Source: Klebsormidium nitens
Lineage: Eukaryota > Streptophyta > Klebsormidiophyceae > Klebsormidiales > Klebsormidiaceae
Direction of reading: 5' to 3'
NCBI GenBank assembly: GCA_000708835.1
Contig: DF237431.1
Coordinates: 1-64,000 of the forward strand
DNA: 64,000 bases
Both the position numbers and the translations under genes were made by a program. Under the pieces are notes generated by a model. The model searched no databases. It saw nothing but the letters and a program-made list of their open reading frames with translations, and was not told the DNA's origin. Below are positions 12,301 through 24,886 of the stretch, in pieces. The stretch's first letter is position 1. Each line of letters opens with the position of its first letter.

Positions 12301-15300
12301 GCATGCGGTCCTTCCGAGCCTGCAGCCACGCCAGCCGTTTCGCGCCAGCTGTCACGCTCTCCCGCAGCCACGCGGGCACCATCGAGCGCCGCGCCTGCAG
12401 CTTGCGCACCGTCAGCTTGCGGAGCATCGCCTCCTCTTCCTCCGACAGCGGCAGGCTGTCGCGCGCAGCCCGCTCATCCTCGCCCAACAAAAGCTCGCTG
12501 ATGGGGGGCGAGAGAGCAGGGAAGCCGAGCTGGGGGTTCGGGGCTCCCAGGGCCAACACCGCAGGTTCTTCTGGTATTTGGATTGAGGTAGTGGCAGGTG
12601 CAGGCAGGCTGTTTTTCGTGGGAACCCCCACAGGGAGGCTTTCCCTTGGTCGAGTGTCTGGTTCTGACACCGCCTCTACCCCGCCCTCTGCAACAGAGAC
12701 TGGACCCGGCTCCTGGGGGGCAGCGACATCGCCGTTTGACTTTTCCATGGGAGTAGCCGTTTGAGTGCCCGCTGACCCCCCCATGTACTTGAGCATGGCC
12801 GCCGCATGCTCCGAGTGCGCGGCCTGCATCCGCCCCGGGCCCTCTTCCGGATTCTGCGAGGCGACCTGCTTCGCAGCAGGGGGCGCGCCGGCCTGGGCCT
12901 CCCGCAGCTTGTAGCGCCCCCCCGCCACCTCCTCAAACAGCCCGCACTCCAGCGCCTGCTGCAGCTTCACCTGCCCTTCCTCCGTGTCCAGCGGGAACTT
13001 CGACCACTTGCTCAGGAAGCTCTTGACCTCGTCCCGGCTTAGGCCCGCCTCGCCCGCCGGCTTGAACACCCGCGCACACTCCTCCACGAACAGGACGTCC
13101 ATGTCCTGCTTCCCCGCGCCCTTCTTCTTGGGCTGCTTCGGCTTGGGCGCCGGCTTCGGAAGGATCGGCCGGAACATCGGCCGACCGGCGTTGCTCGTCT
13201 GGGCGCGCGCGGCTTGCATTTGCTGCTGCATGTACAACGCCGCTGGAACCGCAACCTGGATGGGAGCACCCAAATGGCTTCTCCTAGCAGGGGGGCCCGG
13301 GCGCTGGTCGGATAGGGGGGTGCTGCCGATAGATAGGGGCGGGGCACCCGGTGGAGCCTTCTCGCCTGGTGCGTGCAAGTGCGCGACCTCGTATATGACG
13401 TTTGCGGCGGCCCCTTCGTCGTTGATCATCAGCTTCGTGGCAGGGCAGCCCGGAAAGGTGCAGGAGTAAATGCAGCCCGCACTGCCGTTGTCCCGCCTTT
13501 CCGCCGCCATCAACCAGTCGTACACATCCTCCACAGGGACCCCCTGGTAAACCTTCCCGAGCACTACAGCCTGGGGGGGAAGTTGCGGCGAGCGTTGCGC
13601 GGCTGGCGTCGGATTGGGGGCTCCGGTGCTGCCAGCTGGCAGGGACGAAGAGATCGACGGTGCGCTGCCCCCTGGCGCTGCAACCGCGTCGGTGACGTCC
13701 ATGGGCATTGGGCCCTGACCATTTTCAATCAGATATATTTCTGGCTCGGTTGTCCCGTCTGGTCTCAGCTCCGGAGGTCTCTCGGCAGTGGCTGCTACAC
13801 CGTTGGCCACTGGTAGCTGCAGGGCGAGAGGCCTAACCACGATCCCCGCCCCGACAGCCGGACCAGCCGACGGGCCCCCGTAAACGAACCCGCCAAGAAC
13901 GTCCCCCCTGCTCGAGCTCGGTTCCCCCGTTTCCTGTGGACCAGCACCGCTCGTGCCGGGCGCCCCGTCGTCCCCCTCCACACCGTCTTGAAGCAAGACC
14001 GCAACTGGCAGAGCTTGCTCCACTAGCGAAGGGTCCATGTCGACAATCATGTGCTGAGGGCCCCCCTCCATCATCTGCTTCGCCCGCTTCTTAGGCACGA
14101 CTCCCGGTTCCCCAACTTTCCGCTGTCTCGGCCCGGTCCCGTTCGCCGCCCTCTCCTCGGCCGCTCTCTCCTTCGCAGCGGCCTTCTCTGCCGCTGCCTG
14201 CGCCCTCTGAGCCGCTTTCTCCGCTGCTACCCGTTTCTTCTCCGCCTCCTTCTGCTCCCGTGCCAGCTGGACCTGCTGCCGTTTCTCCGCGAGCTCGGCC
14301 TTCCACCCGTCCTTCTCTGCCGCGAGACGCTTTCTCTCCTCGGCCGCAGCTTCCATCTCCTCCTTGGTTCGGCGAGGCTTGGGGGTCGGGGCCGGCTTCT
14401 TCACTCGGACAAACGTCTCCATCTTCTCGGCGCGCTGCCGGGTGATTAATTGGTAGGCGTCTTGCCTGCGGGACATGAAAATATTGTTTAGCATTGAGCG
14501 AACACCCTGACCACAAAGACTACAAAGGAGCCTGCCGCATAAAAAGCTTGAGGTATTCCTGACGACTACTCTGGTCAAAGAAGCACTCGACTCCTTGGAC
14601 TGATCGACCCTGCCCCCCAATACAGCGGCGCGGGCCTCAGATCGGCTGATCAGGAACCTCCAGAAACCAAGTGGGAAGCCTTACAAGGAAACACAGCATC
14701 TGCTCATCTAAAGTCTCTAAGCAACCACATGATCCAGCTAGTGCGAGTCGCTCCTTGCCTGCCAGCTTTCATCCAGCAGTGCCAGGAACAAGGTGGACAA
14801 AACCAAGGGTTCGTACCTGTACTGCTCAGCGTCCGTGATTGGAGAGGCCTTGTACTTGGCCACCCACTCCTCGACCAGGTCCCACTCCTTGAGCGCCTCA
14901 AGCTCCTCCTTCTTCGGCTGGTTCAGTACCTTGGGAGCCGCCATGTTATTCCCCTCGGGATGTAGAACCGACATGCCAGGGTCGGCGTGCTCCTTACACA
15001 GCATGGGCATGACGGCGCCTGCAGCAGCGAACGGAGGCCCCACGTGAGTCAACGTGCCTCCTAACAACAGCTTGGCTGGTCCTTGCGAGAGAGTAATCTT
15101 GACAGTTGGCCTCCTTGAATTTGTCCTGACACATATTGGAACCAAAAATTGCTGGGTGAGGTGAATCCAGGCATTTGGCAAGTGAAGAGAATAGCAGTGA
15201 AGGAGGCCTCTGGAGTTCAAGCTGGAGGTCAAATAGGGCTGCGGTGAAGCAAGTTGACGCGCACTGCTCTCACCTTCCGGCCCCATGGTCGCCCGGGCTG

Positions 15301-17729
15301 CGCACCCGAGCTTGAAGCAGCGGTCGTATGTGTCCTTCTTGCCGATCATGCCGCAGGCCGTGTGCCAGGAGCAGGCTAAGCGGAGGGAGAACCCAAAGAT
15401 GCCGTTGGAGCCCGTCCTCTGGCAGCCCTCGACCCAGCACATCTTCCTGCGGTCGGCGTTCTTGGAGTGCATCTCACATAGGATGCCCTCTGGCATGCGC
15501 TCGCGCTTGCATTGCACGCGGCCTCTCAGCGGGCTGCAAGGTGGGATGGGGTAGTGACAAGAGTCAGGAAAAGTTGCCTTGCAAATGTTTGATCTAAAGA
15601 ACCAGAGATTGTTACAAGTGATGGCAGATCGCCTCACCCAAAGAACGGCAGATGAAGCAGAGGAGGCAACCCGAAACTGTGTTCAGTAGGCAAATTGCGT
15701 CTCTCAACCTTTGTTGTCCTTGTGAAGTCCGGACAGCACATGAACACGGCATCCAAGACATAGCAAACTCAGACTACCTTGAATCACGCAAAAGGGAGGA
15801 TGCTTCTCAGACCAGTCCGGTCCGACCGCGCAGACAACGAAGTTTTTGGCTTTCAAAGTAAAAGCAGGATCATGATCGTCTTCCTGCTCTGCGCAGCTAA
15901 GCGATCTAAGCGAAATAAGAGAGATGGTCTCCTCACTGCTGGGCCCAATACGTGCAGCGCTGCTCGTCTGGCACCGGGGGCACTTCGATGGTTGGGGCAG
16001 CCACCGTGCCTTCTTTTGCCTTCTGCGCCCTCCGCCTCCGAAGCTCTACGTGGTGCTCGCACTGCTTGTACCCTTCCTTGCGGGGCCGCTTACACCTGCG
16101 CTGCTGCCCGATGCCAAAATCCCGGCTGTAGAACGTGCATCGCTCCTCGTCCGGGGGCACTGGCTCCGCCTGCTCAGTAGGCTTGGTGAACCTGGGGACG
16201 GGACACGGTGTGTACGCTCGTAAGCTGCTGACTGGGGTTGTAAGAGTTCTAATGAAGCAAGTTAATGCTACGAACTCCAAGAAGGGGTCAGGCAACTGGC
16301 TTTCTGAGCACTATCCCATGATCTGGGCAGGACTCTCGCAGTGCATATAAATAGAAGCATGAACAACTCAATCGAGTCTTGCTGTCTTTCCTTTCAAAGA
16401 ATTAAGCAGGAGGGCTCGGAGTTTGGAACATGCTCCAACTGTTGGCAGAGCCGAGAGACCTCAACAATGAAAGTAGCACTTTCCTTCACATTTTGATCAT
16501 GATAGGAAAACAAGACCTTGAGGAAGGTAATCAACCCCTCCAAATCACCTTTTGCTTGTAAGTGGCAATCTTGTTACTCAAACAGGTTCTGAACAATGAG
16601 AACAAGCAATTCACCACGGGACTGTTCTACAGCCTCGGCCCTCCTTCCCATGAGCCTTGCAACCTATTACCCTAGCTAGACTGAGGCTCGTATACAGGTC
16701 TGAGTTCCTTTCCCAACTGCAGAGTTTCTCTCCCAACCGGGAAGCAACGCCCCAACTTGAGACGGCTCTAACTGGCGCAGGGCAAGTAAGCATCAACAGG
16801 ATACATTCTCACCGTTTGCTCTCCCTGTCATTTGCCACCATGCCCTCCTCCTTATGCACCTCGCAGTGTGTGACTGACTGGCCAGGCCAGCCATATCGGG
16901 CATGCTTGAAGCACTGCAAATCATCCCTGCAAGAGATGAGCCAAAGCGGTAATGAGGCAATCGTCTTGGAGGAACCGTCAGTTAAGCACCGTACTCAGCG
17001 AGGTGGTCAAGGATGGACTTCGGAATCACTAGCCAGGTCAAATTTATTTGACCATCTTTGCATTCAAAAACATTCTGTAGTCAGTGACCATGGATTGGTC
17101 CAGATCAGGCATTGACAAGAGCTCAGCTTGCATCTTCAATAGGAGCTCACCTGTCAATTCAAACTGAAAGTAAAGTCTGAAGTGAAAGGCAAGTGTGGAT
17201 AGGAAATGCTGTGGGCGACTAGAGTCACCATGCTATAAACAAATACACAGCTCGGACTGTGTTCTGAAATTACTGAGAATACTTCACAATAGCAGCCACA
17301 TTCAACAGTGCTCCTAAGCCAGCACCTACTGCCATTATAGTTTGATACAAGATGGAGCACCAAACTGCATAAAAATCCCTTTTAAAGCGATCGTACATAC
17401 GACATCATTCTGAATCTATAAGCAGACTCGTCTCAATGCGGTAAGAAAGAACCATGCTGCTCATACCTGGCACATAGAAACGTCCTTGAGAGCATCCCCT
17501 TCTCGCCATGATGTGTGCAGCGGCTATCCTTCTCCTCCCCTGGCCACCTGAGCACCGCCAGCCTCGAGCAGTTGTCTGCTGTACATAAAGCCCCGATCTT
17601 CGCCGTCGGCCCTGTCTTTGGCATTTTGGCGGGGTCTCTGGCGTTGCTGAGGCTAAGAGCAGCCTCCTTTTCGGGGCTATTGTACTTGCTGAGGACCATC
17701 TCCAGGGCCCCTTCATCTGCAGGAGCCAT
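9301..17729 (-). CDS. Large cysteine-repeat protein with EsV-1-7-type repeats and a long disordered/coiled-coil region
   Basis: Start ATG at 17729. Well-phased exons: 17729-17467, 16926-16813, 16191-15937, 15533-15274, 15018-14817, 14465-11592, 11404-11291. Three N-terminal units match C-x4-C-x16-C-x2-H exactly: CTADNC...CTHH, CWVEGC...CSWH and CFKLGC...CKEH, the last built across an intron. This is the EsV-1-7 repeat of the Ectocarpus IMMEDIATE UPRIGHT family. A fourth unit (CFKHAR...CEVH) is imperfect. Two further units have a different pattern, about C-x14-C-x10-C-x2-H (starting CTFYSRD and CTYWAQ). The 2,874-base exon encodes an Ala/Glu/Lys-rich coiled coil, then Pro/Ser-rich disorder. 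Further coding blocks lie near 10820-10640, 10100-10020, about 9870-9627 and 9569-9301 (last two separated by a 57-bp intron). They include CLQHITLGM and CHVHAREELV, which look like decayed repeats, but not all junctions could be phased. Function is unknown; a DNA- or protein-binding nuclear role is a guess. The 3' half could be a separate gene. Confidence 0.65.
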
Positions 17730-18090
17730 GGCTGCGCTCTTCGAGTAGCGCTCAGCCTGGATCTACTTACACCCCAACGGACAAGAATTGCAGCATGATG
17801 CCCGGTGCCTTGTTGTCTAAGCTGTCTAATCGGGCAAGAAGAACTCTCTAACCGACTGTTAAAGGAAGCGCAGTTGAGTGCCCCAAAAGGTATTGGGCGT
17901 CAGAGGCTGGAAAGAGATGAGCAGTCCTATGACTACATAAAGATGACACTACAAGTAAAGTTGACACAAGGGAATGCAATGGCACCAAAGCGCCAACCAA
18001 AACATGCTGATGAGGTCCAGCTGAAGACTTGGAAGAATCAAAAGGCAGGAGCCTGAGCAGTCCACTGTCCAGGAAGAAGCTCATCGGTTG

Positions 18091-18245
18091 CAACCCAGTC
18101 TCGTGCCTAAAATGGACGATCTCTCGGTTAAGTCCACGGCATCGATATCGATGGATCGACCAAGTTGAAACGGTGCAGTTCCCAAATCGACTTTCGAGTT
18201 ACCGTCCGATTTGCTTCCGGAAGACGACGACACCGACGACGACGG
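18091..18245 (+). repeat. Left copy of a ~150-bp inverted repeat
   Basis: This stretch, from CAACCCAGTC to the CGACGACGACGG run, is roughly 85% identical by eye to the reverse complement of 30172-30321. It holds the 14-bp palindrome CATCGATATCGATG. It ends 196 bp before the transposase ATG, so it could be a subterminal repeat, a shared promoter, or both. Confidence 0.75.
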
Positions 18246-18440
18246 AAAGGCCAAAGGCGCTAACTCATGGGGCCTCAGACTTGTCTGACCAGAGAAGTTC
18301 TAGGCTCAGCCTAGAGTCTAGGCTGGATGCTCAGTGTCCAGAGCAGGCTTTCATGCCGAGGCGCTAGCTGTGGCTCTGGAGGTCAGAACAGGCTTGCTAT
18401 TCGAGGTTTTGGAAGTTTGGTGAGGTTTTAGGGAAAGATC

Positions 18441-21400
18441 ATGGCTTCAAGCATGTCAGAGGAGTGCTCTGACGAGGCATTGGAAGGAGAGGTGTCCAGT
18501 CCATCTCAAGAATCATCTGAGCCCCATACCAGCAGTGGGCAGCACATTCCTGCTAGTTCTTCCTCAGATCTGTCTCCTCAGGAAGAGGGGGCTCTGGGGT
18601 CAGACAGTGAATCACAGGCAGCTGACTCTGAATCTGCGAGTCCTGAGGTTGTAACTTATGATGCCCAGGGTAGGCGGGTGGTCAAGAGACACCGTCCAGG
18701 GACTCGGGAGGCAGCCAACAAGCGAGCAAACTCTGGGAACCAGCACGATGGGTCCCCTGACTCCGGTGGAGCTGGTGAAAGGGGGAGCAGGCAGTCCGAA
18801 GATGAATCAGACGGTCACAGGGAAGCAAGGGCAGTTGAAGCTGAACAGCGTGCAAGGGCAGAGGCGGTCAGGGCTGCGGCCACAGCGGCTGCCATGGCAG
18901 ACTACTTTGAGGGGGGCGAGCCTTGCTCTGATGAAGGTTCAGATGGGGAAGAAAATTTTGCGGAACCGAGGCCGACGAGGTGGAGACAGCGTACAGCTGC
19001 GGCTTACGACCAGTACAAGGAGCAGCGTCCATGGCTTGCGCGAGAGATGCTGAGAGCGCATGCTGTCCCAGGTGCTTCAGTACAGTGTAGCAGGTCTGGC
19101 TGCAGCAGTCCGGTCGCCATCAAGTGTAGGACGTGTGGGCTTGTTTGCGCTTCTTGCGATCAGGATCTCCACCCCCATGCTCACTTCCATCACCGTTGGT
19201 CTCTCCGGGAGGGGCACTGCTGGATGCCCATTGGTCCAGATGTTGAGCTTAGGGAGGGCAGCTTGACCCGGGTGGCAAAGGTGTTCCCGCAGCCTCCAGC
19301 GCAGCCGTGCGAATCTTGTCAAAAATGTAATTGGGGTGCAGCTGAATCAGCCCACGAGCCTCTGACAGTCGTGACGCTGGAAGGTCGCTTTGAGTTCTGC
19401 AAAGCTGTGCACCCTTGCTGCACAGAGGGGTGTAAGAACCGCGTTCTCCAGGGGTGTCCGGCGTTTGTGCAGCTAGGCTTTTGGCCGGGCACTGTGGCAA
19501 AGCTCAGGACTGTGTACGAGATCGGGATGCTGGAGCACTGGGCGACGGCAAGCAAGGCAATGCCTGGCTCCTCCCTATCAGCCTTCGTGGGGGTGCTTGA
19601 GGAGACCGGAAGAAGGCAGGGCAGGGTAAGGCTTGATTTGAGCTGCTTTCGCTCGCTCCCATTTGTACTTGCTCGCTCCCATCTACGAAACCATGTCCTT
19701 TCTGGCTGAAAGGGATAACTTGGGCGTTTGTAACGTTTCCACCTTTTGGTTGCTTTAAGAAGACCACGTGACATGCAACGTATGGTTGATATAAAGTAGG
19801 AACTCGATGTTCCTTTCACCAAAACCTGAATAATCCGCAGGTGGCAGATTCATTGATCTCCAGTGCAAGTTGAAACGGATCTTTTATACCCACTTGCTTG
19901 TTGGACAAAAGAGTCATACGGTTTTGTTTTTAATCCTTCACATAATCTTCTGTGTAACCAAGTTCTGCACATAGAAGCTTGCAATGATCATCATCGACCT
20001 CGCTTTTCAGAGTAGAAGTTACTGATCTTTTGCGAAAGCATACTCTGAAAGGAGGTTCTGCCGGGTGACTTCGGTGCACCCTCCTCTAAGGGTTGAAGAA
20101 AGGTTTGCTAACTCCTGCCACTCCGTTTAGAGAATGATTTCAATGAGGCACTATACATGCCTCAGCATCTCACTTCGTCTCCTTGCTTATCCTCAGGATG
20201 CTCCGATCAACCGCCACACCATGTCGCTGGCCTTTGGGGAGTTCAAGTTCGCGCGCTTCGAGCTGAAGTATCTCAACGCTCACCGCTCCGGTCTAGACTG
20301 CCCGGCGTGCCACAGGCATCCGCACTCGTGCATGTGCGACGGGAACCACAAGCTCTACCGGTGGGATCGCGCCTACGAGGTGTTTCGCCAGTGCTACTAC
20401 GGTGACCTCCTTCTCTACAGTGATGCAGACGTGCAACAGAGTCTGGCTCACTTGGACCTAGCCATGGGCAGCCGGCCCCGTGATACATGCTGCGGAACCG
20501 GGGAGTGGAAAGCGGCCAGGGACTCGAAGAGTGCCATCCGGGGTCAAGCAGAGACCGGGTGTGTACTATGCGGGTGTCGCCACCAGTTTGCGATGAAGGG
20601 CGTGAACATGCAATACAGCGGCGAGCGCTACGGATATGCCTACTTCCTGGACCGCCACTTTCTGCAGCAGAAGGGGGTGAAGTTTATCTACCAGGACATC
20701 ATTTGCAAGTACTTCCCCTGGCGGGAGAAGGTGCGAGAGAAGATGGGGCACGGGGACGGTGGCGGTATTCGGCCTGCCCTGAATCTTATGCATGGAAAGC
20801 TCCATTCGTGGGAGTGCCAGGTGAGATTACTTGAAGACCAATTTTGGAGGTATATATCAGTGAACAAGCGGTGGTTTAATATGTCTCTTTGTTGGTCCCT
20901 CTCACCATGTAAAAACATTTCAAGGCAGCCGACGACATTGGGTACTTTTTGAAAGTCAGACCTGCTTCCTTCTTGGGGCAACGTTCTCGCTTCTAATCGG
21001 ATACGAATCCGGTTGAGTGTCCTGATCGGCCGGCAATCAATTGGTTTAGCTCGAAAAACCAGGAAACCTGTTGCGCTTTACAGATGCTGACGTGGCAGAA
21101 AAGTGAAGTTGAACGATTATCATGTTTTCTGCCTTTGTTCTTTCTCTTCAAATGGACAATAACCTGCCGGATATATTGTTGCGGGCCCTGGAGTAGAAAC
21201 GTTTCTGCCGTTGATTGTGAATGGTCAATCGAAGCAACCCTTAATGAGGTGCCTACGTTTTGCTTCATCTCCACCGTAGGTACTCTTTGGAGGACTTTGG
21301 CAGGACGGTGCGGGCGCGGGCTCTGGCGAAGACATGGAACTCCTCTTCTCCTACCTCTCACGACTCGGCATCATCACAAAGCTGATGGGAGCAGCAAGTA

Positions 21401-23558
21401 AGCACACACGCATAACCCAGAACATGGATGCTTTGAGCCGATTCAGATAGTTTTGCAAAGAATTCCGCAAGTCCAGGGCCTCCGTTAGCATTGTCTTCAA
21501 GTTCGCGCTGCTCTTTTGAACAACTTCCTGCACGTTTCTCTAGAGTCCCTTATGCTGCCATTTGCACGCATGCACCACTACAAGTGTCTTTAATGAAGAG
21601 TTCTTCAATCGCAGACTCATTAAAAACTTGTTCCATGTTTTCGCAGGACGAGCCGAGGCGATCACCGAAGCAGCCTTGTACTACAACGAGGAGAAGCTCC
21701 GGCATCTGGCACAGTCGTTGGCAAGGAGGTATGCCTCTGAAATTTTCACAGCTGAACCCACATGAAATCTGCATAAGTTGATCACCGACGATGCAAGCTC
21801 TTGATCCAACGCCAAATAATCGCATTTGTTTTCCAGAGTTTTTGCCACAGCGCTCCGTGAATGACCTGATCAGTGAACCATCTTTTGCAAAGTTTCGATC
21901 TGGTCGTTTTCAATACGGTTTATATGCGATGGACAGGGTTACCAGCTTTATCAACCAGTTGTTTCACCGCATTTGAGTTTGTCCGTATGATTTTTGAGCT
22001 GAGCACATCATTTCCTATGTCAAACGGACCCCTTTTTAAATGTCGTATGTAGGCCCTGTCAAACGTGGTGCTCCAATTCTGATTGTTCCGAGCTATTTGC
22101 GTATTTCGAGTTTTAACTGATCATTCCCGTCGTTCTTGGTCGGGCAGGTACGAGGAGTGTCTCAAGCGACTAGGCGATGCGGCCGTAGCGCTGGAAACCG
22201 CTTGCCGCGACATACTCGGTGTGCCGGCTGGTGAGGTGCCGCTAGAGCAATTCGAGGAGTGGAAGGCGGGGGTGCAGGAAGCTGCTCGGCGGAAGCTAGA
22301 CCGGACGCTCCATCAAAGGTCAGACGGGGTTGAGTACTTCGCCCTGTACACCGAGTTGGAACTTGCACGGGGGCTGGAAGAAATCGCGGATTCGGAATCA
22401 TTTTCGGATGGTGCTTTGTGCTCGGAGAAGGTACAGTCAGTTCAGCAGCTTACAGCGGAGATGTTGAAAGACAGAGCTTCGAAAGAGAAGAAGCTGCTCG
22501 ATCTCGGGAAGAAAGTGTTTGGGGCGGACTATGTCGAGAGGCGAGGTAGCCCCGAGCAAGAGCGCTTTCTGCGGGAAGCCAGAGTGCAGCTAGCGGAAGA
22601 GACGATTCAACAGCTGCAAATTGACCTCGAAGCCCAGCTCCACTCTCTTGAACGTTACAAATTGCGGGTTTCGAAGGAGGCTGACTCGGCCAAAATGAGG
22701 GCTTCTCTCCGAAGAAAGGAGGGCGAGATCAAGAAGCAGATTGTCGCTGCGGTCGGGCGGTACAACCGGCTGCTCGACCTGCAAATCTCGCCGAAAGAGC
22801 GGGATCGTGCTGATGCTGATTCTCTTCTGGCCGGCGAGGAGCTGCCTTGGTCATTCGAGGGGTGCGTGGACCCGAGCTTCAGAGTTGGGGTTTCGATGCA
22901 TAGGACTGTGGAGTTCAGGAAACAGCTAGAGTTATTAGACGCTTACAATAGGCTACGCCGCTTGGAGGAGGAAGAGCTGTTACTGAGAGCAGAAAGGGAT
23001 AATTACCTTACTTATTACACGGAACTCGTAGCGTCCTTAGACATGCAGATTGCTGAGGCTCAGGAGAGTGTTCGTAGGGCTGGTACGACTCCTCGACCAA
23101 CCTTTGAGGCCGTTGCCCAGTCGGGTAGGTACGTTGCTCCCGCCACTCTTTTGTGGTCTGATCAGGATGCATCAAGTGGTTTCCTTGCCATTCTGTCGGC
23201 GGCGCGGTTCGAGGCTCTAAAGTATTTGAGACTGGGTCGGATACAATTTGGTCAGGAAACAAGCACACGGGCAGCGGGCAATGAGTCGGACGATGTGTAC
23301 GCCGAAGTAGACCCTGAAGGGTTGCCAACAGGTTTAGGAGCTGCGCCAGAACCGGAGGCGTCTTGGTCTGAAAACGTAGTGAGCCCGCTTCGGATCTGGC
23401 TACTAGCTAGGAACCTTGACGGTCATTTGCCCCCCGAGGTCATAGAGAGTTTGAATCTTGACGATTTGAAGTGGATGACCAACACGGATCTGGTACACTT
23501 AGGCATGTCGTTAGGCGCTCGGTTAAGGTTCCTAGACGCCATTAAAACCCTTGCTTAA
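18441..23558 (+). CDS. KDZ-superfamily transposase with N-terminal cysteine cluster and C-terminal SAM-like domain
   Basis: Five in-phase exons (18441-19625, 20197-20820, 21280-21397, 21647-21728, 22148-23558) give 1,139 residues. Residues 1-170 are acidic and disordered. A Cys/His cluster follows (CSRSGC, CRTCGLVCASCDQDLH, HAHFHH), resembling the CxC domains that accompany KDZ transposases. The catalytic core has the expected signatures: CPAC...CDGNHKLYR with the first Asp, GCRHQFAMKGVNM, GERYGYAYF, FIYQDIICKYFPW with the second Asp, HGKLHSWECQ, and GEDMELLFSYL with the likely catalytic Glu. Exon 5 encodes a long coiled coil. The last ~60 residues look like a SAM domain (WLLARNLDGHLPPEVIESLN, then LVHLGMSLGARLRFLDAI). 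No frameshift or stop breaks the frame, so it may be a recently active copy. Its neighbour at 24887-30033 probably belongs to the same element. Confidence 0.85.
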
Positions 23559-24886
23559 ACCGTTTGCTGAGATCAATAATCTCGGATTCCGAAGTTTTGA
23601 GCACTTCATCCGAGTTTCAGTGTCAAGGCATAGTGGTGACCGAGTAGAACTTCGGAAGTTCTGGACCATACCGTACGAGAACGTCATCACTGGTGCATGC
23701 ATTTCGAGTCCTGTCAATGCACAGTGTTGGCGGTGCAATTAATGAACAGATTGCCGCACAAGTCCGGACTCTATCGACATGGCCGGGCACTTAATTGCTA
23801 CTTCGTGCCTTGCCAACTTTGCCTCAATGTTGCGTGCTCCAATGTTGGTAAACATAGACAAGCAATGGTTTTAGGAACAAGCTATAGCATGTGCCAGCAT
23901 CATCTGACGGAAGATGCCAAGTACTGCAGTAATTGTACAATTGAGTATTGAGCAGGCATAGAATCCAATTTTAACTCGAATGCCTGCATTATCGGCCGGA
24001 ACCATGCAAGGGTGCCGCAGTCGGGTAGCTTCACCAGACTTTATTGCGGAATTCGTTTGTTACTAGGGTATGGTATGCGGGCTGGATCATCGATCCACCA
24101 TGTGCATATATGTGCAATCAAGTCGAGCACACGAAAAGCCCTACTCTTACCTATTGCACACTGACAATGATATATGGCATGGATGCAGTGCGCACGTACG
24201 TTTTAGGATCGATTGTGGTCTTGAAGTTCTTGATTGCGTATCAATGAGTCCATGATGCCAGCATGCACATATTCTTATGAAAATGGATGATTATGATGCA
24301 TGATCGTGGATCCAACATGACCCTACGTCCATAACTATACTGAGAAACTAGAGAGCTGACGATAAACTCGCAGTGCACGGTTGTATGTTGGTATAGTATA
24401 ATCAAGCAGCTCGATCGGACATGAGTATGATCGATATAGGTAGGCATATGCAAACATGTAATTAAGTTGAAGGTAGCGGCCAACTTGTAGAAGACAGCTC
24501 AGTGTTGAGTCTGTATTACCGAGTACGACTCGAGCGAGGCTCGACTAATTGAGATTCGCATGGCTGCACATGAGCTACTAGTGGGCACCGACTTCACAAT
24601 TGAAAATGTGTTGCTGCTTTGCCGTGCCACCTTAATGCTTCCAGGCGCGGTCCGATGATTAAGTCTGTCACGAAGCTACTGTGTGTGGACTCGGGATCGT
24701 TTTTAAGTACTCATTGAGGTTCGGCATCATGGGTTTGATCGAAGATGCTGAGGGCCTGTCAGCTAGTGCCAAACTAAGTTGTCGCTATGTGCACCATCAT
24801 GGGCAGAGCTTCGAAAATTCAATCAGATGTCATTACTCATGCACACATTGAACGAGCTTAGCAACGTCCAAACGTTACAATATATC
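23559..24886. other. Intergenic interval between two convergent genes
   Basis: This is A/T-rich sequence with no frame that resembles a protein. It should hold the 3' untranslated regions of the transposase gene and the convergent SAM-like gene. No tRNA, repeat array or other structured feature was recognised. Confidence 0.6.

Noticed and set aside
11968-12586. Overlapping plus-strand open frames of 162-184 codons opposite the long EsV-1-7-gene exon
   Set aside because: They are antisense shadows of a 2.9-kb minus-strand exon whose GC-rich, Ala/Glu-rich codons leave the other strand open. Their products are Pro/Ser/Arg-rich with no domain.
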